Of a stretch of 5,316 bases of DNA, positions 1 to 5,316 are shown one piece after another. Position 1 is the stretch's first letter. The number at the start of each line of letters is the position of its first letter. The translations under genes and the position numbers were made by a program. The notes under the pieces are model-generated. The model was not told where the DNA came from, made no database searches, and saw only the letters and a list, made by a program, of their open reading frames with translations. Source of the DNA: an uncultured Ancrocorticia sp. (GTDB lineage: Bacteria > Actinomycetota > Actinomycetes > Actinomycetales > Actinomycetaceae); contig CAJPTB010000155.1 in assembly GCA_905373325.1 (NCBI GenBank), positions 1 to 5,316 of the forward strand, given 5' to 3'.

Positions 1-1488
1 GGCCTGCCCGTCCTCGACCATGGCGATGAGCGGCAGATCCACGCCCTTTTCGTTCAGCTCGCGGGCGATCTGCACGACCTGGCGGATCTGCGCCACCGTG
101 CCGGGCTTGAAGGCCACGTACGGGAATCCCTCGGATCGCAGACGCTCGACGAGCTCGACCGCCTCGTCGAGCTCGGGGACGCCGGCGGAGACGACGACGC
201 CGTCAAGCGGCGCCCCGGCCGAGCGCTTCTTCGACACCGCGCGGCGGGATCCGAAATGCAGGCCCCACAGGTACGGGTCGAGGAACATGGCGTTGAACTG
301 GGCCGTGCGGCCGAGTTCGAGGAGCTCGCCGAGCCGGTCGAGATGGTCGGAGAGGATCTCCTCGGTGACCTGCCCGCCGCCGGCCATCTCCGCCCAGTGT
401 CCGGCGTTGGCCGCGGCGGCGACGATCTCCGGCTCGACGGTCGTCGGCGTCATGCCGCCGACGAGGATCGGCGAACGGCCCGTCAGCCGCGTGAAGGCGG
501 TTTCAACGACCTTCCTCCCGTCGATGACCCGGGCGGCCGGGGCGAAGACGGACCAATCCTGGGAGGCCGTCTCGCGAGGCGCTCCCTGGGCAAGCGCATC
601 GCGCAACTCGGCCGTGCCCGCTTCGATGTAGTGCACGCCGGTCCCCGCGAAGTTCTCCGCGGCCAGGCGCGCCAGGCCGGTTCCCGGGCCAAGGTCGACG
701 ACGGTCGCCCCCGAGGGCACCTTTTCGCGGAGCTCCGCGACCCAGTCGAGGCTTTCCGTGAGCACGGCGCGGGTCAGATCGCCGGCGTCGGGAAGCGAGA
801 CGCCGCAGGCGCGAACCCACTGGAGCACCTGCTCCACGGCCGGTTCGAGCACCGGATTGTGGAAGGGGGCGGCGACGTCGAGGTACTCCCCCTCGACATT
901 GAGCGCGCTCAGGGCCGCTTCGAGGGCCTTGGGCGCGCCGGAGAGCACTTCGGACGTGGCGGAGTTCTTGATCGCCAGGGCGACGTCGCCGGGAAGCTCG
1001 ACGTCGGCCAGGTTCTCTCCTTTGACTGAGACCATGGGTGTGTGCTCGCCGCGGCGGCTCGCCCCGGCGAGAAGCGTCTCGCGGGTGGCGGCCGCGCCGA
1101 TGAGGCGCGCGAGCGCGAGAACCTGTGCGTGGTCGTCGCGCAGCATGGCCGCGCCGAGGACGCCCTGGGAATGGCCGACGGCCGCGACGGGCTCCGGCAG
1201 GGTCTCCCGCACGTCGAGGTAGGCCCCGTATTGGGCAAGAAGGATTCCGGGAACTGTGGCCCCTGCGTTCTCGGGGGCCTCAAGCGGCGCCCCCAGAAGA
1301 TCCATGGGCCCCGTGACCGTCAGCAGCTCGGGGGCCACGGGGGCGAGGATCTTTTCCGCGGCGTCGCGGATGGCGCCCAGCTTCGCCGCGATCGCGGGAT
1401 CCGACGCAAGCTCCGCCAGCTCCGTCCGCCAGGGCGTCGATTGCCCGGCGAATTGAGCGATCCAAGCGGAAGGGGTGTAGGAGTTCAT
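1..1488 (-). CDS. fas: Type I fatty acid synthase, N-terminal part (acetyltransferase and start of enoyl reductase); C-terminus beyond left edge
   Basis: The reading frame is open from the ATG at 1488 to the left edge and gives 496 residues with no stop. FAS I is a giant cytosolic multienzyme (about 3,000 residues; usual actinobacterial order AT-ER-DH-MPT-ACP-KR-KS) that makes acyl-CoA from acetyl-CoA, malonyl-CoA and NAD(P)H. Residues 1 to about 310 are the acetyltransferase: GHSQG at 105-109 with nucleophile Ser107, and PFHNP at 208-212 with catalytic His210. Ile130 stands where malonyl-specific transferases carry Arg, in keeping with acetyl loading. From about residue 325 the FMN-dependent enoyl reductase begins: RSPILVGGMTPTTV at 339-352, AGHWAEMAGGGQVTE at 362-376, then QFNAMFLDPYLWGL at 397-410 and FKPGT at 460-464. 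These match my recollection of mycobacterial FAS I closely. The start is supported by GAAAGG 7 nt upstream and by the AT fold beginning at once. The gene follows accD by 19 nt. Family assignment is very secure; the later domains are not visible here. Confidence 0.96.
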   Translation of the reverse strand, partial: MNSYTPSAWIAQFAGQSTPWRTELAELASDPAIAAKLGAIRDAAEKILAPVAPELLTVTGPMDLLGAPLEAPENAGATVPGILLAQYGAYLDVRETLPEPVAAVGHSQGVLGAAMLRDDHAQVLALARLIGAAATRETLLAGASRRGEHTPMVSVKGENLADVELPGDVALAIKNSATSEVLSGAPKALEAALSALNVEGEYLDVAAPFHNPVLEPAVEQVLQWVRACGVSLPDAGDLTRAVLTESLDWVAELREKVPSGATVVDLGPGTGLARLAAENFAGTGVHYIEAGTAELRDALAQGAPRETASQDWSVFAPAARVIDGRKVVETAFTRLTGRSPILVGGMTPTTVEPEIVAAAANAGHWAEMAGGGQVTEEILSDHLDRLGELLELGRTAQFNAMFLDPYLWGLHFGSRRAVSKKRSAGAPLDGVVVSAGVPELDEAVELVERLRSEGFPYVAFKPGTVAQIRQVVQIARELNEKGVDLPLIAMVEDGQA

Positions 1489-1495
1489 TGATTGG

Positions 1496-1501
1496 CCTTT
1501 C
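1496..1501 (-). promoter_or_regulatory. Ribosome binding site of fas
   Basis: On the minus strand the 19-nt gap after the accD stop contains GAAAGG, 7 nt before the fas ATG. It is a weaker Shine-Dalgarno match than those of accC and accD upstream. It supports the chosen fas start. No terminator stem fits in the gap, so fas is probably read from the same message. Confidence 0.7.
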
Positions 1502-1507
1502 GTCAGC

Positions 1508-3118
1508 TCACATCGGCATGTTGCCGTGGCGGCTCGTGCGGGATTGGGAACGGTTCTTCGTCCGCGCGATTCGCAGCGCGGAAACGATCGACGAACGAGT
1601 CGTCTCCGGGGTGATGATGGCGTCGAGTTGCCCGCTTTCTATCGACAGGTACGGATTGACGTTCTCGCGCGTGTACTTTTCCACGAGTTCGGCTTTGACG
1701 GCGGCGACGTCCTTGCCTTCCTCCACGGCCTTTTTCAGCTCGCGCCGCCCGGTGATGGCCACCGCGCCGTCGGCGCCGAGCACGGCGATCTCCGCCCCCG
1801 GCCACGCGTAGTTGAAGTCTCCTCCCAGGGATTTCGAACCCATGACGATGTAAGCGCCCCCGTAGGCCTTTCTCAGCGTCACGGTCACGAGCGGGACCGT
1901 GGCCGTGGCGTAGGACCAGATGAGTTTGGCGCCGCGCCTGATGATTCCCGCGTGTTCCTGCTCGGCCCCCGGGCGATAGCCGGGCACGTCTACCAAGGTG
2001 ACGACGGGCACGTTGAAGGCGTCGCAGAATTGGACGAATCTTGCGGCCTTCTCGGAGGCGTCGACGTCGAGCGTGCCGGCCTCGTGCATCGGGTTGTTCG
2101 CGACGATTCCCACGGACTCCCCGTCGAAGGCGGCGAAGCCCACCGTGATTGACTGGGCGAACATCTCTTGGACCTGCACGAACTCGCCGTAATCGACGAG
2201 GGCGCGTATGACCTCGACCATGTCGTAGGGCTGCTTCGAAGACTCGGGGACGATCTGGGAGAGCCTCGCGGCGTTGGCGGCGTCCTCGGGGCCCTCTTCG
2301 TAGTCCCATCTGCGGGCCGCCCCCTCGCAGTTCGGCGGGAGGTAGGTCAAGAGCGTGCGCGTGTAGTCGAGGGCGTCGGCTTCGTCGTCGGCCAGGTAAT
2401 GGGCCACTCCCGACTGAAAATTGTGCACTTCGGCGCCGCCCAAGTCGGCGAAGGAGACGTCCTCGCCGGTCGTCGCGCGAACCACGTCGGGCCCCGTGAC
2501 GAACATGTGCGAATTGTCGCGGGTCATGACGATGAAGTCGGTGAGGGCAGGGCAGTACACGGCGCCGCCGGCGCACGGGCCGAGGATGACGGAGATCTGC
2601 GGGATCACGCCGGAGGCTTCGCAGGTCTTCTTGAAGATGCGGCCGTACTGGGAAAGGGCGAGCACTCCCTCTTGGATTCTGGCGCCGCCGGAGTCGAGCA
2701 TCGCGACGATGGGAATGCGCAGCTCGAGGGCCTTGTCCATAAGGGCGGTGATCTTGTTGCCCTCGACTTCGCCGAGCGTGCCGCCTTGGATCGAGAAGTC
2801 CTGAGCGTAGACGGCGACCGACTCCCCTGCAACCGTGCCGATTCCCGTCACGACTCCCGCGCCGGTGAACCCTTCGGCCATGTTCCCGCCGCGGAACCGC
2901 CCGATCTCGGTGAAGCTCCCCTCGTCCAGGAGTTCGGCTATGCGTTCGCGGGCCGTCTTCTTGCCGACGGCGTGCTGGCGCGCCTCTGCCTTTTCCTGGG
3001 CCAAATCGATGAGACCTTGCTGGTAGGCCGCGAAGTCTTCGCGATGGATCTCGTGCGAAGTGAGGTCCATCGTCTGGGATGTGTCCGGAAGCGTCCGGAG
3101 TTTCGTCAACGACATCAT
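1508..3118 (-). CDS. accD: Acyl-CoA carboxylase carboxyltransferase (beta) subunit, acetyl-/propionyl-CoA type
   Basis: This 536-residue protein has the usual length and two-crotonase-fold layout of actinobacterial AccD/PccB subunits. It moves the carboxyl group from carboxybiotin to an acyl-CoA, mainly giving malonyl-CoA for the neighbouring FAS I. The N-terminal half (about 25-280) has GKKTARERI at 52-60, the acyl-CoA oxyanion motif SGGARIQEG at 143-151 and GPCAGGAVY at 180-188. The C-terminal half (about 290-520) has PGYRPGAEQEHAGIIRRGAK at 379-398, with the biotin-side oxyanion region, and RKAYGGAYIVMGSKSLGGD at 416-434. Ile424 appears to be the residue that is Asp in propionyl-specific Streptomyces PccB and Ile in the relaxed AccB, suggesting acetyl-CoA is accepted. 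The tail RHGNMPM resembles the family ending HGNIPL, so the protein looks intact. It overlaps the BC-BCCP gene by ATGA. A second ATG at 3115 is better spaced from the Shine-Dalgarno, so the true protein may be one residue shorter. Family is certain; substrate range is inferred. Confidence 0.96.
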   Translation of the reverse strand: MMSLTKLRTLPDTSQTMDLTSHEIHREDFAAYQQGLIDLAQEKAEARQHAVGKKTARERIAELLDEGSFTEIGRFRGGNMAEGFTGAGVVTGIGTVAGESVAVYAQDFSIQGGTLGEVEGNKITALMDKALELRIPIVAMLDSGGARIQEGVLALSQYGRIFKKTCEASGVIPQISVILGPCAGGAVYCPALTDFIVMTRDNSHMFVTGPDVVRATTGEDVSFADLGGAEVHNFQSGVAHYLADDEADALDYTRTLLTYLPPNCEGAARRWDYEEGPEDAANAARLSQIVPESSKQPYDMVEVIRALVDYGEFVQVQEMFAQSITVGFAAFDGESVGIVANNPMHEAGTLDVDASEKAARFVQFCDAFNVPVVTLVDVPGYRPGAEQEHAGIIRRGAKLIWSYATATVPLVTVTLRKAYGGAYIVMGSKSLGGDFNYAWPGAEIAVLGADGAVAITGRRELKKAVEEGKDVAAVKAELVEKYTRENVNPYLSIESGQLDAIITPETTRSSIVSALRIARTKNRSQSRTSRHGNMPM

Positions 3119-4926
3119 TTCTCCTCGGTGGTCTCGTCCTCGTTGCGCACGACTCGCACGAGGGGTTGATAAGCGGACACGTTCTGGCCTGCCTCGACGG
3201 CGATGTCAGTCACTTTCCCGTCGTAGGGCGCGTGGACGTAGCTCTCCATTTTCATAGATTCGAGCACGACGAGCAGGTCGCCGCGGGAGACTTGCTGTCC
3301 GCTGTCCACGCAGACGCGGACCACGATCGCCTGGATCTGGGAGTTGACCATCCCCGTCGGATCGACGAGTTCGCCGGATTTCGCATCGTTCCGTGCGCGG
3401 GCGCCCCCGCGAAGGGGCTGGAATCCCCGGTTCCGCGAGGTTCCGACCGTCGTGGCGAACATCGTGCGCGGGACGGTCAGCTCCATCCGGCGTCCGTCGA
3501 GCTCCACCACGAAGGTCGCCCTCTCCTCGGCCGCGGTCGACGCGGGAGTGGCGCTCACCGACGCCGCGGGGGCCACGCCCAAGGAGGAGGCCTCCTCGGG
3601 ATCCGCCAGTTTGGGCAGGACGACGTCTTCAAACCAGCGGGTCGACGGCGGCGCCGGGCTGAACTCGTCGAGGGCGATCACGGCCGAATACAGCGACGCC
3701 GGCGTCGCCACCCCCTTGATTTCCAGTTCGGCCAGGGCTCTGCGCGAGCGGGCGATCGCGGCCTCGCGCGTGGGGGCCGTGACGATGAGCTTTGCGAGCA
3801 TCGGATCGAAATCCGACGTGACGACGTCGCCCTCGTTGATTCCCGACTCGATGCGCACGCCATGGCCCAGCGGCCAGCGCAGTCGCGAAACGGTTCCCGT
3901 GGAGGGAATCATTCCCGAGGCGGGGTCTTCGCAGGTGATGCGGAACTCGAAGGAGTGGGCCCGCGGCGAGGGGACCTCGGCAAGCCGCTTCCCCGCGGCG
4001 ATGCGAATCTGCTGCTCGACCAAGTCGAGGCCCGTCACTTCTTCGGAGACGGTGTGCTCGACCTGCAATCGCGGGTTGACCTCGAGGAAGTTTACACGGC
4101 CGTCGGCTTCGACGAGGAACTCGCAGGTGCCCAGCCCCTCGTATCCGACGGCGTCGAACAGCCGGTGCGACCAGTCTGCGAGGGTCTCTTCGACGCCCTC
4201 CGGCAGCGCGGGCGCGGGCGCCTCCTCAATGAGCTTTTGGTTTCTGCGCTGCACGGAACAGTCGCGGGTGGAGACGACCGCGAAGTTGCCGAAGGAGTCG
4301 CGGGCGCACTGGGTTTCGACGTGCCGCGCCGTGCGGATGAAGCGCTCGACGAAGAAGCCTTCGGCGTGGTGTCCGTGGGCGGTGAAGAAGACGTCGAGGT
4401 CGGCGTCGGATTCCATCACCGTAATGCCGCGGCCTCCCCCGCCGTCGGCCTTCTTCGTCACGATGGGGAAGCCGTTTTCGGCGACGAAGGCGTCCACGAC
4501 GTCGCGGCCCGTGACGGGGTCCGACAGCCCGGCCACCGGGCTGACGTCCACGGATTCGGCGAGGCGGCGGGCCTTGATCTTGTCCCCCAGGGCGTCGAGG
4601 ACCTCTGGCGACGGGCCGATCCACGCCATGCCGGCCTCCAGCACCGCCCGCGCGAACTCTGGGACCTCGGAAAGGAAGCCGTAGCCCGGATGGACGGCGT
4701 CGGCCTCGGCCTTGCGCGCGATTTCCAGCAGCTTTTCGGCGTTCATATACGTCTCCGCGTAGGCGGCCCCGACCAGCGCATACGCTTCGTCGGCTTCCCG
4801 GACAAACTGGGCGTCGCGATCCGAATCCGAGTACACGGCGATGGACTTGATACCCATGTCGCGCGCCGTTCGGATGACTCGCAGTGCGATCTCCGAGCGA
4901 TTCGCGATGAGGACGCGGTTAATCAA
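3115..4926 (-). CDS. accC: Acyl-CoA carboxylase alpha subunit: biotin carboxylase fused to biotin carboxyl carrier protein
   Basis: The 603-residue protein carries out ATP- and bicarbonate-dependent carboxylation of its own biotin (the AccA/AccBC/AccA3-type alpha subunit; not E. coli AccA). Residues 1-110 are the BC N-domain, with IANRSEIALRVIR at 7-19 and HPGYGFLSE at 79-87. The ATP-grasp domain follows: GDK at 114-116, Lys158 and the glycine-rich loop GGGGRG at 162-167, RDCSVQRRNQKLIEEAPAP at 221-239, Glu269, and FLEVNPRLQVEH at 280-291 with Glu282, Asn284, Arg286 and Glu290. The BC C-domain has GVRIES at 356-361 (Arg358 should bind bicarbonate/biotin) and DFDPMLAKLI at 372-381. A variable Ala/Ser-rich then basic linker spans about 441-525. 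The biotinyl domain, about 526-595, has ESMKM at 556-560, so Lys559 should be biotinylated. Translation starts at TTG: an AAGGAG lies 7 nt upstream, and the next in-frame Met (24) would remove the conserved IANR strand. The start overlaps the birA stop by 4 nt. Family assignment is very secure. Confidence 0.96.
   Translation of the reverse strand: MINRVLIANRSEIALRVIRTARDMGIKSIAVYSDSDRDAQFVREADEAYALVGAAYAETYMNAEKLLEIARKAEADAVHPGYGFLSEVPEFARAVLEAGMAWIGPSPEVLDALGDKIKARRLAESVDVSPVAGLSDPVTGRDVVDAFVAENGFPIVTKKADGGGGRGITVMESDADLDVFFTAHGHHAEGFFVERFIRTARHVETQCARDSFGNFAVVSTRDCSVQRRNQKLIEEAPAPALPEGVEETLADWSHRLFDAVGYEGLGTCEFLVEADGRVNFLEVNPRLQVEHTVSEEVTGLDLVEQQIRIAAGKRLAEVPSPRAHSFEFRITCEDPASGMIPSTGTVSRLRWPLGHGVRIESGINEGDVVTSDFDPMLAKLIVTAPTREAAIARSRRALAELEIKGVATPASLYSAVIALDEFSPAPPSTRWFEDVVLPKLADPEEASSLGVAPAASVSATPASTAAEERATFVVELDGRRMELTVPRTMFATTVGTSRNRGFQPLRGGARARNDAKSGELVDPTGMVNSQIQAIVVRVCVDSGQQVSRGDLLVVLESMKMESYVHAPYDGKVTDIAVEAGQNVSAYQPLVRVVRNEDETTEEK
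3121..3126 (-). promoter_or_regulatory. Ribosome binding site of accD
   Basis: GAGGAG on the minus strand is formed by the two Glu codons just before the last Lys of the BC-BCCP gene. It lies only 2 nt from the first ATG (3118) but 5 nt from the second, adjacent ATG (3115). Spacing therefore favours the second ATG. Placement inside the upstream gene, with the ATGA overlap, indicates translational coupling of the alpha and beta subunits. Confidence 0.75.
3247..3261 (-). other. Biotinylation motif codons (ESMKM) of the carrier domain
   Basis: These five codons encode Glu-Ser-Met-Lys-Met. The AAA codon at 3250-3252 is Lys559, about 45 residues from the C-terminus, the usual place for a C-terminal biotinyl domain. 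Established knowledge: biotin-protein ligase joins biotin to the Lys between the two Met residues. The residue before the first Met is Ser where Ala is the more usual choice; this is a conservative change seen in other biotinyl proteins and should not prevent modification. Confidence 0.93.
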
Positions 4927-5316
4927 CGTATTTCTCCTTCCGCGCGGGGCTGCATGCCCAGCAGAGAGACTTCGCCAGAGGTGACCACTTCGAGGCCGTT
5001 CCTCGTCAGGATTTCAAGGGATGCGTCCGGAAGGACGCGAATGCCTTCGCCCACAAGCGGTTCAAGGCGCGGGCGGCCCACGACGACGCCCGGCCGGAGC
5101 GTTTCCGTGACGGCGTTGGCCTCGTCGACGAGGCCCGCAGCCTGCGGGTCGCCGGCGTCGGCCAATGCGTCGAGCCGAGCGTGCAGGCCTTCGAGGTACG
5201 TGGCGATGAGTTCGTCGCGTCCGGCTGTTCTCAGGCCGGACGTCAAAAGAGAGGCGGCCGTGGGCGTGGGCAGCTCGTCGGCCTCGAGCGAGAGGTTCAA
5301 GCCCCACCCGAGGATG
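4923..5316 (-). CDS. birA: Biotin--[acyl-CoA-carboxylase] ligase, C-terminal part; N-terminus beyond right edge
   Basis: The frame enters open from the right edge and ends at the TGA at 4925-4923, giving the last 130 residues. Biotin-protein ligase activates biotin to biotinyl-AMP and transfers it to the carrier lysine, here most likely Lys559 of the next gene product. The visible part begins with ILGWGLNLSL, matching the GIGIN(V/L) strand of the catalytic domain. A Pro/Thr/Ala-Ala-Ser-Leu segment follows (PTPTAASLL), then a helix with the DELIATYLEGLHARLDAL pattern typical just after the catalytic core. The last 50 or so residues (RPGVVVGRPRLEPLVGEGIR ... NGLEVVTSGEVSLLG) fit the small SH3-like C-terminal domain. 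The GRGRxGR-type biotin-binding loop and any N-terminal DNA-binding domain lie outside the window, so whether it also acts as a repressor cannot be judged. The 4-nt overlap with the biotin carboxylase gene strongly supports the call. A TTG at 5300 is an internal Leu, not a start. Confidence 0.88.
   Translation of the reverse strand, partial: ILGWGLNLSLEADELPTPTAASLLTSGLRTAGRDELIATYLEGLHARLDALADAGDPQAAGLVDEANAVTETLRPGVVVGRPRLEPLVGEGIRVLPDASLEILTRNGLEVVTSGEVSLLGMQPRAEGEIR
4934..4939 (-). promoter_or_regulatory. Ribosome binding site fixing the TTG start of accC
   Basis: AAGGAG on the minus strand lies within the last codons of birA, 7 nt before the TTG at 4926-4924. Its strength and ideal spacing are the main reason to accept TTG as the initiator; there is no ATG or GTG nearby that keeps the conserved N-terminal strand. 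The TTGA overlap with the birA stop suggests coupled translation. Confidence 0.8.

Noticed and set aside
661..720. VVDLGPGTGLARLA in the fas product, resembling a SAM-dependent methyltransferase motif I
   Set aside because: Mycobacterial FAS I has a similar DLGPG segment at the same place between AT and ER. It is part of the synthase and not an inserted methyltransferase.
256..1029. Plus-strand open frame (257 codons) opposite fas
   Set aside because: It is antisense to the conserved AT/ER coding sequence, lacks a family motif and has no plausible neighbour. Treated as a shadow.
1489..1507. Possible terminator or promoter between accD and fas
   Set aside because: Only 19 nt are available, mostly occupied by the ribosome binding site. 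No stem-loop with a U-tract and no -10/-35 pair is visible.
1503..2576. Minus-strand 357-codon frame overlapping accD in another frame
   Set aside because: Its very Arg-rich translation is typical of the alternate frame of a high-G+C gene, and the accD frame itself is unmistakable.
2168..3169. Plus-strand open frame (333 codons) opposite accD
   Set aside because: Its translation is rich in Gly, Val, Asp and Arg with no domain signature, and it lies wholly over conserved accD codons. It is a shadow of codon bias.
3344..4684. Long plus-strand open frame (446 codons) opposite the biotin carboxylase gene
   Set aside because: It is antisense to a clearly conserved gene. Its Ser/Arg/Ala/Pro-rich translation has no recognisable motif, as expected of an antisense shadow in G+C-rich DNA.
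1..5316. Undescribed system, mobile element, CRISPR, tRNA or repeat family
   Set aside because: Essentially every base belongs to four recognised core-metabolism genes. I saw no direct repeat array, inverted terminal repeats, RNA-gene structure or composition break.

Overview
The window carries part of a core lipid-synthesis operon from a high-G+C actinobacterium. All four genes lie on the minus strand, so transcription runs from the right edge to the left. In transcription order they are: the 3' end of a biotin-protein ligase gene (birA, open at the right edge); a complete fused biotin carboxylase/biotin carboxyl carrier protein (BC-BCCP, the acyl-CoA carboxylase alpha subunit); a complete carboxyltransferase beta subunit (AccD/PccB family); and the first 496 codons of a very large type I fatty acid synthase (fas, open at the left edge).

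The genes form one logical chain. BirA attaches biotin to the Met-Lys-Met lysine of the carrier domain. The BC domain carboxylates that biotin using ATP and bicarbonate. AccD passes the carboxyl group to acetyl-CoA (and possibly propionyl-CoA) to make malonyl-CoA. FAS I then uses acetyl-CoA and malonyl-CoA to build fatty acids. Junctions are tight: birA/accC and accC/accD each overlap by 4 nt (TTGA and ATGA), and accD/fas are 19 nt apart. This fits one transcript with translational coupling. No intergenic space exceeds 19 nt, and I see no promoter, operator or terminator; the operon promoter should lie to the right of the window.

FAS I is known from actinobacteria (and fungi), which with the heavy G/C third-position bias places the source in Actinomycetota. 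Motif wording in AccD and in the BC domain reminds me more of Bifidobacterium/Actinomycetaceae proteins than of mycobacterial or Streptomyces ones. That is recollection, not a search. I found no mobile element, CRISPR, RNA gene or repeat, and no undescribed system. The points worth a second look are the compact supply-to-synthase gene order, the specificity-determining Ile in AccD, the absence of an epsilon subunit gene, and small departures from family consensus in FAS I and the BC domain.
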